From NCBI RefSeq assembly GCF_034497705.1, contig NZ_JAXRUV010000006.1, positions 124,001 to 188,000 of the forward strand: a DNA stretch of 64,000 bases. Direction: 5' to 3'. This DNA is from Marinococcus luteus_A. Its GTDB lineage: Bacteria > Bacillota > Bacilli > Bacillales > Marinococcaceae. The translations under genes were made by a program, and so were the position numbers. Below, piece after piece: positions 1 through 8,000 of this stretch (the first letter of the stretch is position 1; each line of letters begins with the position of its first letter). The notes under the pieces are model-generated. The model had not been told where the DNA came from. It did no database searches and saw only the letters and a program-made list of their open reading frames with translations.

Positions 1-4
1 CTCA

Positions 5-268
5 TTATTCTCCAAGCCCTTCTTTAATCACTTGATCCACTGCTTCCATAGCGTCTTCTTCGTCGTTACCTTCGATTTTAACCGTGACTTCGGAGCCTTT
101 TCCAACGCCAAGAGACATAACACCCATGATAGATTTAAGGTTTACCGATTTGCCGTTATATTCTAAAGAAATATCTGAAGAAAACTGACCGGCTTTGTTT
201 ACGAGCTGCGTCGCTGGGCGCGCGTGGATTCCTGTTTCGTTTGTAATAGTAAATGTTTTTTCCTGCAT
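5..268 (-). CDS. ptsH: HPr phosphocarrier protein of the PTS
   Basis: This 87-residue protein is the general phosphocarrier of the sugar phosphotransferase system. It passes phosphate from enzyme I to the sugar-specific EII proteins in the cytoplasm. His15 sits in GIHARPAT, the phosphorylation site, and Ser46 in LKSIMGVMSLG is the HPr-kinase site through which HPr acts as CcpA co-repressor. The His at position 15 rules out Crh, which has Gln there. The length is normal. The ATG follows an AAGGGG ribosome site. The gene that should follow (ptsI) would lie beyond the left edge. Two tandem sigma-A-type promoters and two cre-like sites lie upstream. Confidence 0.97.
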   Translation of the reverse strand: MQEKTFTITNETGIHARPATQLVNKAGQFSSDISLEYNGKSVNLKSIMGVMSLGVGKGSEVTVKIEGNDEEDAMEAVDQVIKEGLGE

Positions 269-288
269 GATTCATACCCCTTTTCAAT

Positions 289-302
289 ATAGATCGCTTT
301 CA
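289..302 (-). promoter_or_regulatory. cre-like site, proximal, upstream of ptsH
   Basis: On the minus strand the 14 bases begin TGAAAGCG and match the CcpA consensus TGWAANCGNTNWCA at 12 of 14 positions; the last two bases deviate. The site lies between the ptsH proximal promoter and the ribosome site. This is motif matching only. Confidence 0.3.
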
Positions 303-350
303 CTAAGAAATGCACACCATGTGCGTTTTTCTCGAAAGCAGGCTTTTTAT

Positions 351-379
351 ATTGTACTTCACCCTTAATAAAGTCGCAA
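351..379 (-). promoter_or_regulatory. ptsH proximal promoter
   Basis: Reading on the minus strand, TTGCGA at 374-379 and TACAAT at 351-356 are separated by exactly 17 bases. This is a good sigma-A pair about 80 bases upstream of the ptsH start. Confidence 0.65.
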
Positions 380-423
380 CTGCGAACTGCTCCATAAATC
401 CAGAGCATACGGTGCACTGCTAT

Positions 424-437
424 TATCAGCGGTTTCA
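424..437 (-). promoter_or_regulatory. cre-like site between the two ptsH promoters
   Basis: The minus-strand 14-mer TGAAACCGCTGATA matches the cre consensus TGWAANCGNTNWCA at 13 of 14 positions. It lies about 20 bases downstream of the distal promoter -10 box and 45 bases upstream of the proximal -35 box, so CcpA bound here could affect transcription from the distal promoter. Confidence 0.45.
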
Positions 438-455
438 ATATGTAAATACTTCTAC

Positions 456-484
456 ATTGTATCACTCTGATTTAAGGGAAACAA
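456..484 (-). promoter_or_regulatory. ptsH distal promoter
   Basis: TTGTTT at 479-484 and TACAAT at 456-461 (minus strand) are spaced by 17 bases. This is a second sigma-A-like promoter about 105 bases upstream of the proximal one. The rest of the roughly 300-base gap between ptsH and the sdhB terminator holds no gene that I can support. Confidence 0.6.
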
Positions 485-572
485 GAATAGACGCAGTGGC
501 CGCCGCCTTTGAAAAGATGCCAGTTTTTTCCGAATCGCCAGGAACGTTATTTTCATAAACCATAAACAAAAA

Positions 573-590
573 GACAGCCCGGAGGCTGCC
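573..590 (-). terminator. Terminator of the sdhCAB operon
   Basis: On the minus strand a GGCAGCC/GGGCTGTC hairpin with a short loop is followed by a run of five T. It starts about ten bases after the sdhB stop codon. Confidence 0.85.
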
Positions 591-600
591 TTTTTATCGA

Positions 601-1398
601 TTAGTTCCCGCCGCCAAAAAAGTTTTTAAACGACTGAATATTTGTTTCGCGGTTCATTGCTGCAATGGAAGTCGTTAAAGGGATACCCTTCGGACAAACT
701 TCCACACAGTTCTGGGCGTTACTGCACCCGCTGATACCGCCCTCGCCCATCAAGGCTTCGAGACGCTCGGATTTGTTCATTTCCCCGGTCGGGTGGGAGT
801 TGAACAGGCGAACCTGGGAAATAGCCGCAGGACCGATAAATGAAGAGTCATCGTTTACGTTCGGGCAGGCCTCGAGGCACACTCCGCACGTCATACATTT
901 GGAGAGCTCATACGACCACTGGCGTTTATTCTCGGCCATTCTCGGTCCGGGACCAAGGTCATACGTACCGTCAATTGGAATCCATGCTTTAACCTTTTTC
1001 AGGGAATCAAACATCCGGCTTCTGTCCACCTGAAGGTCTCTCATTACCGGGAAGGTCTTCATCGGCTCCAGACGGATCGGCTGTTCAAGCTGATCAATCA
1101 GGGCCGTACAGGACTGGCGGGCTGTACCGTTTACAATCATCGAACATGCGCCGCATACTTCCTCGAGACAGTTCATATCCCAGATGACAGGGTTGGCCTG
1201 GTTACCCTGGCTGTCGACAGGGTTTCTGCGGATTTCCATTAGAGCAGAAATGACGTTCATGTTTTCTCGGTAAGGAACTTCAAATTCCTGATCATAGGAG
1301 GGACTGTCCGGGTCATCCTGCCGGGTAATAATAAACTTCACTTTTTTTGTGTCGGTTTCTTCTGCGTTACGCGTTTCTTGCGCTTGTGCATCACTCAT
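601..1398 (-). CDS. sdhB: Succinate dehydrogenase iron-sulfur subunit
   Basis: This 265-residue subunit carries electrons from the flavoprotein to the membrane heme/quinone site of respiratory complex II. All three cluster sites are intact: Cys77, Cys82, Cys85 and Cys97 for [2Fe-2S]; Cys168, Cys171, Cys174 and Cys178 for [4Fe-4S]; and Cys225, Cys231 and Cys235 for [3Fe-4S]. It is a little longer than the B. subtilis protein, because of an acidic N-terminal extension of about 12 residues. Its ATG overlaps the sdhA stop codon (TAATG), which suggests translational coupling. It is the last gene of sdhCAB. Confidence 0.98.
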   Translation of the reverse strand: MSDAQAQETRNAEETDTKKVKFIITRQDDPDSPSYDQEFEVPYRENMNVISALMEIRRNPVDSQGNQANPVIWDMNCLEEVCGACSMIVNGTARQSCTALIDQLEQPIRLEPMKTFPVMRDLQVDRSRMFDSLKKVKAWIPIDGTYDLGPGPRMAENKRQWSYELSKCMTCGVCLEACPNVNDDSSFIGPAAISQVRLFNSHPTGEMNKSERLEALMGEGGISGCSNAQNCVEVCPKGIPLTTSIAAMNRETNIQSFKNFFGGGN

Positions 1399-3176
1399 TA
1401 GTTACTTGCTCCCTTCTCAGAAGATGCTTTTGCCTGGGAATAATCCCGTTTTCTCGGCTTGATCAGTGAAGTGTCAACATCTTCATACTCAAATTCCGGA
1501 TGATTGGTCTCCGGATTGTACTGCGCCTTCGTTGTTTTCAGAAAGTCTTCGTCATTACGCTCCGGAAACTCAGGCTTATAATGAGCACCGCGGCTTTCAT
1601 TACGGTGATAAGCTCCCAGAGTCATCACGCGGGCCAGGTGGATCATTCCTTTAAGCTGACGGGTGAACATTGCTGCATGGTTATTCCATTTGGAGCTGTC
1701 ATGCATGTTAATGTTCTCCCAGCGTTCAAGAAGCTCCTGGAGTTTGTCGTCCGTTTCAAGCAGTTTGTCGTTGTGACGCACCACGGTCATGTTGTTTGTC
1801 ATCCATTCACCGAGTTCGTTATGAAGTGCGTAAGCATTCTCGGTGCCATCCATATTCATAATTTTGTCGAACTCCTGCTGTTCTTCCTGTTTCTTTGTTT
1901 CGAAAAGTGAAGAAGAAAGATCTTCCGCTGATTTTTCCAGGCCATTGGCATACTCCACCGCGTTCGGACCGGCGACCATGCCGCCGTAAATAGCGGAAAG
2001 CAGGGAGTTAGCCCCGAGACGGTTACCGCCATGCTGGGAATAGTCACACTCACCGGCAGCGAAAATACCCGGAATGTTTGTCATTTGGTTATAGTCAACC
2101 CACATGCCGCCCATCGAATAGTGTACAGCAGGGAAGATTTTCATTGGCACTTTCCGCGGATCGTCGCCCATGAATTTTTCATAGATCTCCATAATCCCGC
2201 CAAGCTTCACGTCGAGTTCATGCGGATCTTTATGGGAAAGATCCAGATAAACCATGTTTTCTCCGTTAATACCAAGTTTTTGGTTAACACAGACATCAAA
2301 GATTTCACGTGTTGCAATGTCGCGCGGAACCAGGTTACCGTAGGCCGGATATTTTTCCTCCAGGAAGTACCATGGCTTACCGTCTTTGTATGTCCAGATA
2401 CGTCCGCCTTCCCCGCGCGCAGATTCACTCATCAGACGGAGTTTGTCATCGCCAGGTATTGCTGTCGGGTGAATCTGGATAAATTCACCGTTGGCATAAT
2501 TGACGCCCTGCAGATAAAGCGATGAGGCGGCAAAGCCGGTGTTGATCATGGAATTCGTGGATTTACCGAAAATAATGCCGGGGCCGCCAGTAGCCATAAT
2601 GATCGCGTCAGCCCGGAACGTTTCAATTTCCATCGAACGCAGGTTTTGGGCGGCAATCCCTTTACAGGTCTGCTCCTCATCCAGAATGGCCGAAAGAAAT
2701 TCCCATCCCTCATATTTGTTTACAAGCCCTTCCACTTCATAGCGGCGAACCTGCTCATCGAGCGCATACAACAGCTGCTGGCCGGTCGTTGCTCCGGCGT
2801 AAGCTGTACGGTGGAACTGGGTCCCGCCAAAACGGCGGAAGTCGAGCAGTCCTTCAGGGGTCCGGTTGAACATAACGCCCATACGGTCCATCAGGTGAAT
2901 GATCCCCGGAGCTGCTTCGGTCATAGCTTTCACCGGAGGCTGGTTTGCAAGAAAGTCGCCCCCGTATACAGTATCGTCAAAGTGCTCCCACGGGGAATCC
3001 CCTTCCCCTTTTGTATTGACGGCACCGTTCATGCCGCCCTGAGCACAGACAGAGTGAGAACGTTTTACCGGTACAATTGAAAACAAGTCCACTTGAGAAC
3101 CTGCTTCAGCGGCCTTGATTGTTGCCATCAGTCCTGCCAGTCCGCCGCCTACGACAATAACTTTTCCATTACTCAT
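1398..3176 (-). CDS. sdhA: Succinate dehydrogenase flavoprotein subunit
   Basis: The 592-residue catalytic subunit oxidises succinate to fumarate with covalently bound FAD. An N-terminal dinucleotide fold (VVGGGLAGLMA) is followed by the flavin attachment segment RSHSVCAQGGMNGA, the substrate-site HPTAIPG and SARGEGGRIW segments, and the NRLGANSLL motif near residue 390. The length is typical for Bacillus SdhA. It lies between sdhC (about 40 bases upstream) and sdhB (overlapping stop and start), in one operon read from the promoter at 4092-4120. Confidence 0.98.
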   Translation of the reverse strand: MSNGKVIVVGGGLAGLMATIKAAEAGSQVDLFSIVPVKRSHSVCAQGGMNGAVNTKGEGDSPWEHFDDTVYGGDFLANQPPVKAMTEAAPGIIHLMDRMGVMFNRTPEGLLDFRRFGGTQFHRTAYAGATTGQQLLYALDEQVRRYEVEGLVNKYEGWEFLSAILDEEQTCKGIAAQNLRSMEIETFRADAIIMATGGPGIIFGKSTNSMINTGFAASSLYLQGVNYANGEFIQIHPTAIPGDDKLRLMSESARGEGGRIWTYKDGKPWYFLEEKYPAYGNLVPRDIATREIFDVCVNQKLGINGENMVYLDLSHKDPHELDVKLGGIMEIYEKFMGDDPRKVPMKIFPAVHYSMGGMWVDYNQMTNIPGIFAAGECDYSQHGGNRLGANSLLSAIYGGMVAGPNAVEYANGLEKSAEDLSSSLFETKKQEEQQEFDKIMNMDGTENAYALHNELGEWMTNNMTVVRHNDKLLETDDKLQELLERWENINMHDSSKWNNHAAMFTRQLKGMIHLARVMTLGAYHRNESRGAHYKPEFPERNDEDFLKTTKAQYNPETNHPEFEYEDVDTSLIKPRKRDYSQAKASSEKGASN

Positions 3177-3215
3177 GCGGATGTTTCACTCCTTTAGTTT
3201 ATTTAAACACCGATC

Positions 3216-3833
3216 TTATACGAATGCGAAAATAGCACGAAGGCCAATCACAGACATCGCTACGAAAACGGCCAAGGTGAAGTATGTTGCAGCCAGCTGG
3301 GCTTTCGGTGTAACCGTAATACCCCAAGTAACCAGAAAGGACCATAAACCGTTTGAAAAGTGGAATGTAGCAGCCAGTATACCTACAATGTAAAATGCGA
3401 GCATCCACGGGTTCGCTACGATATCAGCCATCATCTGGTAGTTTACATCAGCACCGAAAAACTGTGCCTGCACCCATGTGTCCCAGACGTGCCAGGTAAT
3501 AAAAACTAACAGGAATACCCCGGTGATACGCTGGAAAATGTACATCCAGTTACGAAAGTAGCCAAAGCGCTTCGCATTCGCCTTGCCCTGAAATACGATA
3601 AAAAGTCCATAAATTCCGTGAAACAGTATAGGAATATAAATGAGAAACATCTCTAAAAAGATACGAAACGGTAAATTTTCCATAAAGTGAGCCGCTCCGT
3701 TGAATGCTTCAGCACTCCTGGTAGCGAAATGGTTTACTACAAAATGCTGCATCAAAAATAGTCCAATTGGAATAATACCAAGAAGCGAGTGCAGCCTCCG
3801 GGCGGCAAATTCCTTATTTAAAGCCATATTCAT
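3216..3833 (-). CDS. sdhC: Succinate dehydrogenase cytochrome b558 subunit
   Basis: This 205-residue membrane anchor holds heme b and the menaquinone site of succinate dehydrogenase. About five hydrophobic segments are visible. Conserved histidines occur in RRLHSLLG, MQHFVVNHF, FHGIYG, TWHVWDTW and FHFSNGLW, several of them heme-ligand candidates of the Bacillus-type di-heme anchor. The start could be the ATG at 3833 or the ATG two codons downstream (3827), which is better spaced from the AGGAGG site. It is the first gene of sdhCAB and has a leader of about 250 bases. Confidence 0.96.
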   Translation of the reverse strand: MNMALNKEFAARRLHSLLGIIPIGLFLMQHFVVNHFATRSAEAFNGAAHFMENLPFRIFLEMFLIYIPILFHGIYGLFIVFQGKANAKRFGYFRNWMYIFQRITGVFLLVFITWHVWDTWVQAQFFGADVNYQMMADIVANPWMLAFYIVGILAATFHFSNGLWSFLVTWGITVTPKAQLAATYFTLAVFVAMSVIGLRAIFAFV

Positions 3834-4069
3834 CCTCCTCCGTTAGCATAAAATTCTCTCCATCCTGTTTTTCTGCCTTGCTCTCTTTTCCTGCTCCATT
3901 ACCCCCCTGCTGAACTTTCCACCGCCCGCACAATAAACAGAATTAAAGCCTCCTGTTTTATATGTACTTATGTACCAGCCGTGTCTCCTGCCTTTTTTCC
4001 TTTTTGCAAAATGCATATGCATGCACGATACAACCAATTAGTCACAAAATGGAAAAGAATTATTCAAGG

Positions 4070-4098
4070 AATTGTACGAAACGTTACGTTAATTGTAC
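4070..4098 (-). repeat. 21-bp-spaced direct repeat over the sdh -10 box
   Basis: The octamer AATTGTAC (plus strand) occurs at 4070-4077 and again at 4091-4098, exactly 21 bases apart. The second copy contains the sdh -10 box and the first lies just downstream of the expected transcription start. Between them is the near-palindrome AACGTTACGTT. Two helical turns of spacing suggests a protein bound on one face; no regulator is identified. Confidence 0.35.
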
Positions 4099-4120
4099 TC
4101 CCCCTAAAATTACCCGTCAA
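4092..4120 (-). promoter_or_regulatory. Promoter of sdhCAB
   Basis: TTGACG at 4115-4120 and TACAAT at 4092-4097 (minus strand) are separated by 17 bases, a near-consensus sigma-A promoter. The implied leader of about 250 bases (3834 to about 4085) includes a perfect 12-base palindrome, ATGCATATGCAT, at 4011-4022. I see no gene in it. Confidence 0.75.
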
Positions 4121-4192
4121 GAAAACGTATACAGCATCTTAAATGCATATTATTCATACTTTATACTATTCACTTTCCCGGCAATTAAGAAA

Positions 4193-4214
4193 GCCGGAGA
4201 ATTCTCTCTCCGGC
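4193..4214 (-). terminator. Terminator of the potassium transporter gene
   Basis: A GCCGGAGA/TCTCCGGC hairpin with a six-base loop begins at the last base of the stop codon. It is followed on the minus strand by TTTCTTAATT, a weak T-tract. Confidence 0.7.
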
Positions 4215-5563
4215 TAACCAATAATTATGCGTTCTGTTGGATATCTATAATGTGATTTCGTTTCTTTCTTTTTCACTGAGAATAAAAATACCAGTATTCC
4301 CACCCGTCCGATGAACATCAGGCACATGAGCAGGACATGGCTTGGTGTGGAAAAATCATCCGTCAGCCCGGTCGAAAGCCCGCAGGTTCCGAAGGCCGAG
4401 CTTGTTTCAAAAATAATATCAATTAATTCCACTTCCGCATTGCCACGTTCAAATGCACTGATTAGAGTAATCGCAGCCAATAAGCCTACAATGAAAAAGG
4501 ATATAACAATAAATGTCCGCTGTTTATCCTCCGGGTCAATCTGGCGGTTAAACACTTTTACATCCGAGCGTCCAAGCGCAAAGCTCCGAATTGTTAAAAA
4601 CATTACAGCAAGTGTCGTCGTCCGGATACCTCCTCCGACACTTGAAGGACTCGCCCCAATAACCATCAGGCCGGACATCAGCAAAAGAGTCGGGAGAGAA
4701 AACGACGAGACATCCATTACCGATAACCCGGCACTCCTTGTCGTCGCTGAGTTAAACATCGAAAAGAAAAACTGCTGATGCCAGGCCATACCGTCATAAT
4801 AAAAGCCGAATTCAAGCGCCCATATGCTGACGGCCCCGAGCACAAAGACGAGAAAATACGTCGTAGTCGTCACCTTCGTAAACAAGCTGAAATTAAAACG
4901 TTCCCTGTTTGTCAAATATTCCCTTACCTCCATCAGAACCGGAAAACCAATTGCTCCGGCAAAAATCAGAGTCATGACAACAAACAGGACATAGTAGTCC
5001 TCAGCAAATGGGATCAGCGACTGTCCCGTTACATCAAAGCCGGCATTGGTAAAAGCACTCAGTGCGGCAAAGCCGCCCTGGTAATAAGCTTCCCATGTCG
5101 AATCAAAATAACGAAGAAAGTATGTACCGAGTATCAGCATACCCATTGCTTCAATTCCTAAAGCAAGAAGCAATATGTTTCTCATCAGTTTGACCATTCC
5201 CGAAAACTTATACTGATTTTGGTCCACCATAATCAGCAGCCGCTGGGATAAATTAATTTTTCTTCCAAAAACCATCCACACAAATGTGCCCAGAGACATA
5301 ATTCCAATGCCGCCTACCTGCATCGCCAGTGCTAAAAACGTAATCCCGACAGCGCTCAGGGTGTCAGATACCTGGATGACTGTCAGACCTGTTACGCTCA
5401 CGGCGGATACTGAGGTAAACAAAGCTTCTATATATGTTAATTCATGCCCCGGCTGATGCGAAATCGGGAGCCAGAGCAGCAAGCTGAACAATAGCATTGA
5501 AAAAACGTAGGCACCGATGATCATGCGAAATGGTGTCATTTTTTCTGCAAAAATATTTTTCAT
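4214..5563 (-). CDS. TrkH/KtrB-family potassium transporter
   Basis: This 449-residue polytopic membrane protein belongs to the TrkH/KtrB family, the ion-conducting subunits of K+ (or Na+-coupled K+) uptake systems. The four pore-loop repeats are recognisable: SVTGLTV near residue 60, TNAGFDV near 175, TTRSAGLSV near 275 and FGTCGLSTGL near 395. The central glycine of each forms the selectivity filter. The ATG at 5563 is chosen because GGAGGG precedes it by 6 bases. No KtrA/TrkA-type NAD-binding partner is next to it, so any regulatory subunit must be encoded elsewhere. Family assignment is firm; KtrB versus KtrD versus a Na+-type transporter cannot be settled. Confidence 0.9.
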   Translation of the reverse strand: MKNIFAEKMTPFRMIIGAYVFSMLLFSLLLWLPISHQPGHELTYIEALFTSVSAVSVTGLTVIQVSDTLSAVGITFLALAMQVGGIGIMSLGTFVWMVFGRKINLSQRLLIMVDQNQYKFSGMVKLMRNILLLALGIEAMGMLILGTYFLRYFDSTWEAYYQGGFAALSAFTNAGFDVTGQSLIPFAEDYYVLFVVMTLIFAGAIGFPVLMEVREYLTNRERFNFSLFTKVTTTTYFLVFVLGAVSIWALEFGFYYDGMAWHQQFFFSMFNSATTRSAGLSVMDVSSFSLPTLLLMSGLMVIGASPSSVGGGIRTTTLAVMFLTIRSFALGRSDVKVFNRQIDPEDKQRTFIVISFFIVGLLAAITLISAFERGNAEVELIDIIFETSSAFGTCGLSTGLTDDFSTPSHVLLMCLMFIGRVGILVFLFSVKKKETKSHYRYPTERIIIG

Positions 5564-5591
5564 ATCGGTCCCTCCGTCATAATCGTGCATT

Positions 5592-5620
5592 AGTATATCA
5601 TGTATGATTTTGGGAATCTA
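5592..5620 (-). promoter_or_regulatory. Possible promoter of the potassium transporter gene
   Basis: TATACT at 5592-5597 (minus strand) is a good -10 box, but the -35 box TAGATT at 5615-5620 (17-base spacer) is weak. It lies about 28 bases upstream of the start codon. Confidence 0.35.
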
Positions 5621-5666
5621 TAGAGATTTCCAACTCCAGCATGTATAATATTAGAGGAAGAAAGTG

Positions 5667-6056
5667 GTGATGGAAATGGAAGAAGAAACAAACAAACCGG
5701 CTGCCTTCGGATACGAATTACTTCGGAAAAATGTTCTTCCTGATATTTTAGGCTCTGACGAGCATGCGATACTATACTGGGCCGGCAAACAGCTCGCCCG
5801 CCGCTATCCATGCAGCACCCCTGGAGAGGTCGCTGATTTTTTCCGTGATGCCGGCTGGGGAGAGATTGTATGGAAAAAAGAAAGAAAAAAAGACGTCATT
5901 GCTGAACTGTCTGTTTACGAAAAAGAAGATTCGTTCACGAAAGCTTTAGAAGGCGGATTTTTGGCAGAACAGTGGTCAAAAATGAAGGATACATACGCAG
6001 AAACTTACATAGAAGAGAAGAAAAAATCCACGACTATGCATATAAAATGGGAGTAA
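5667..6056 (+). CDS. yslB: YslB family protein (DUF2507)
   Basis: This protein of about 129 residues resembles B. subtilis YslB, an uncharacterised cytoplasmic protein of the DUF2507 family. The central part (FGYELLRKNVLPDILG, then a hydrophobic YWAGKQLARRYP) and the C-terminal EGGFLAEQWSKMKD are typical. Two GTG codons (5664, 5667) and two ATG codons (5670, 5676) are possible starts; GTG 5667 is best spaced from AGAGGA at 5653-5658. It converges on uvrC and sits between uvrC and the sdh region, as in B. subtilis. The biochemical function is unknown. Confidence 0.8.
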   Translation: MMEMEEETNKPAAFGYELLRKNVLPDILGSDEHAILYWAGKQLARRYPCSTPGEVADFFRDAGWGEIVWKKERKKDVIAELSVYEKEDSFTKALEGGFLAEQWSKMKDTYAETYIEEKKKSTTMHIKWE

Positions 6057-6076
6057 TCTAAATCAGACCGCATAGC

Positions 6077-6112
6077 AAAACGTTCGCTGAGGTGCCCCAG
6101 CGAACGTTTTTT
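6077..6112. terminator. Bidirectional terminator between yslB and uvrC
   Basis: A strong ACGTTCGCTG/CAGCGAACGT hairpin has A-runs on one side and T-runs on the other, so it can stop both converging transcripts. It overlaps the end of the uvrC stop codon. Confidence 0.85.
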
Positions 6113-7898
6113 ACTTCGAAAGTGTTGACTCCTCCTCCAGCTTTTTCATCAGCTCCTTAATAACATCATCCGGGAGTGAAAGCTGTTTAAAGTCCTCAAA
6201 GGATGCCTCCTTCATTTTTTTCACGGAACCAAAATGCTTTAGAAGCATCTGCTTGCGCTTTTGTCCGATCCCGTTGATATCGTCCAGAAGAGAAGAAAAC
6301 ATCGTTTTTCCGCGCGTCTGGCGGTGAAAGGTAATTGCAAAACGGTGCACTTCATCCTGTACACGCTGCAGCAGATAAAAGGCGGAGCTGTGCCGCTCAA
6401 GGGGCACTCTGACAGCCTCTTCTCCCATTATAAGCTCCGAGGTGCGGTGCTTATCGTCTTTGGCAAGTCCCGCTACCGGAATATTTAAACCAAGCTCATC
6501 CTCGATAACGCTGACGGCTGCACTCAACTGGCCTTTCCCGCCATCAATAAGAATCAGATCCGGCAGCGCTGCTTCGTCTTTTAAGAGGCGGATGTATCTT
6601 CTGCGCACAACCTCACGCATGGACGCATAGTCATCCGGTCCCTTTACATCCCGCACCTTATACTTTCTGTATCCTTTTTTCCAGGGCTTGCCGTCCACAA
6701 AAGTAACCATTGCCGCTACAGGATCTGTGCCCTGGATGTTCGAGTTATCAAAAGCCTCCATGCGGTAAGGAGTATCAATGCCCATCGCTTCACCAAGCTG
6801 CTCCACCGCTTTTATCGTCCGTTCTTCGTCCCGTTCAATCAATGCAAAGCGATCGCTGAGCGCCTGCCGGGCATTTTTTTCTGCCAGATCAAGCAGCTCC
6901 CTTTTCTGACCGCGCTTTGGCTGCTGGACCCGAACGTTTACGAACTGTTCAGCCATAGAGGCATCCACCGAGCCCGGAATGAATATTTCCGACGGCTTTA
7001 TATGCTGCTCCTGCATGTAGAACTGGCCTAAGAAGGTAAGAAAATCCTCCTCCGGCTCCTGATACATTGGAAAAAGAGAAACGTCCCTTTCAATCAACTT
7101 TCCCTGTCTTACAAAAAATACCTGCACGCACATCCAGCCTTTGTCATAGCTGTAGGCAAACACATCGCGGTTCACCTGATCCTTTACAGACATTTTCTGC
7201 TTTTCCATCACGGAATCAATATGCTGTATTTGATCCCTCAGCTCTTTGGCTCGTTCAAATTCCAACTGTTCAGAAGCGGTTTCCATTTTCGTTTGAAGCT
7301 CCGCCCGGATTTCATGGTGGCCGTTGTTTAAAAACCGAGCAATCTGCTGAATCATATCGTCGTACTGCTCCCTCGTCACCGTAAATTCACACGGGGCCAG
7401 ACATTGGCCGATGTGATAATACAAACAGACCCGGTCGGGCATCGTCCGGCATTTACGCAGTGGATATAATTGATCAAGCAGCTTTTTCGTTTCATTTGCC
7501 GCCCCGGCGTTTGGGTACGGACCAAAGTATTTTCCGCCATCCTTTTTAATTTTTCTCGTAATGATCAGCCGGGGATGCTCTTCGTTGGTGATTTTAATAT
7601 ATGGGTAGGATTTATCGTCTTTAAGAAGCACGTTGTATTTTGGTTCGTACTTTTTAATCAAATTCATTTCAAGGATTAATGCTTCCAGGTTGGAAGAGGT
7701 CATAATATATTCAAAATCGGTAATTTCCATTACGAGCCGCTGGGTCTTCCCGTCGTGCGAACCTGTAAAATAGGATCTCACCCGATTTTTCAACACCTTT
7801 GCCTTACCTACATATATAACGGTACCGTGTTTATTTTTCATTAAATAGCAGCCGGGCTGATCCGGCAGAATCGCCAGCTTTTCTTTTAATTGAGTCAT
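6111..7898 (-). CDS. uvrC: Excinuclease ABC subunit C
   Basis: This 595-residue subunit makes both incisions in nucleotide excision repair after UvrA and UvrB have marked the lesion. An N-terminal GIY-YIG nuclease (GCYLMKNKHGTVIYVGKA, residues about 17-35) cuts 3' of damage. The UVR motif that contacts UvrB lies near residues 200-235. The RNase-H-like C-terminal nuclease that cuts 5' includes EAFDNSNIQG and ILIDGGKGQL. Tandem helix-hairpin-helix motifs (DINGIGQKRKQMLLKHFGSV) close the protein. The length is normal. It follows trxA, as in B. subtilis. Confidence 0.98.
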   Translation of the reverse strand: MTQLKEKLAILPDQPGCYLMKNKHGTVIYVGKAKVLKNRVRSYFTGSHDGKTQRLVMEITDFEYIMTSSNLEALILEMNLIKKYEPKYNVLLKDDKSYPYIKITNEEHPRLIITRKIKKDGGKYFGPYPNAGAANETKKLLDQLYPLRKCRTMPDRVCLYYHIGQCLAPCEFTVTREQYDDMIQQIARFLNNGHHEIRAELQTKMETASEQLEFERAKELRDQIQHIDSVMEKQKMSVKDQVNRDVFAYSYDKGWMCVQVFFVRQGKLIERDVSLFPMYQEPEEDFLTFLGQFYMQEQHIKPSEIFIPGSVDASMAEQFVNVRVQQPKRGQKRELLDLAEKNARQALSDRFALIERDEERTIKAVEQLGEAMGIDTPYRMEAFDNSNIQGTDPVAAMVTFVDGKPWKKGYRKYKVRDVKGPDDYASMREVVRRRYIRLLKDEAALPDLILIDGGKGQLSAAVSVIEDELGLNIPVAGLAKDDKHRTSELIMGEEAVRVPLERHSSAFYLLQRVQDEVHRFAITFHRQTRGKTMFSSLLDDINGIGQKRKQMLLKHFGSVKKMKEASFEDFKQLSLPDDVIKELMKKLEEESTLSK

Positions 7899-7966
7899 GT
7901 GTCCAACTCCTCTTGGCGTGTAATATCTATGGTGTTCCTTTCCTTTTTTAAAGAAGGAGAAACAAA

Positions 7967-7994
7967 AAACTGCCGGCCCAGAGACCAGCAGTTT
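7967..7994 (-). terminator. Terminator of trxA
   Basis: On the minus strand an AAACTGCTGG/CCGGCAGTTT hairpin ends in a run of six T, six bases after the trxA stop. It separates trxA from uvrC. Confidence 0.85.
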
Positions 7995-8000
7995 CGTGTT

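Noticed and set aside
310..558. An 82-codon plus-strand frame between ptsH and sdhB.
   Set aside because: It overlaps two good minus-strand promoters and a cre-like site, has no ribosome site and resembles no known protein.
3843..4037. A 64-codon frame in the sdh leader on the minus strand.
   Set aside because: Composition is irregular, there is no ribosome site, and it lies in the untranslated leader between the sdh promoter and sdhC.
5641..5660. TATAAT at 5644-5649 as the yslB promoter.
   Set aside because: It would start transcription inside the ribosome site, and no -35 box lies at the right distance.
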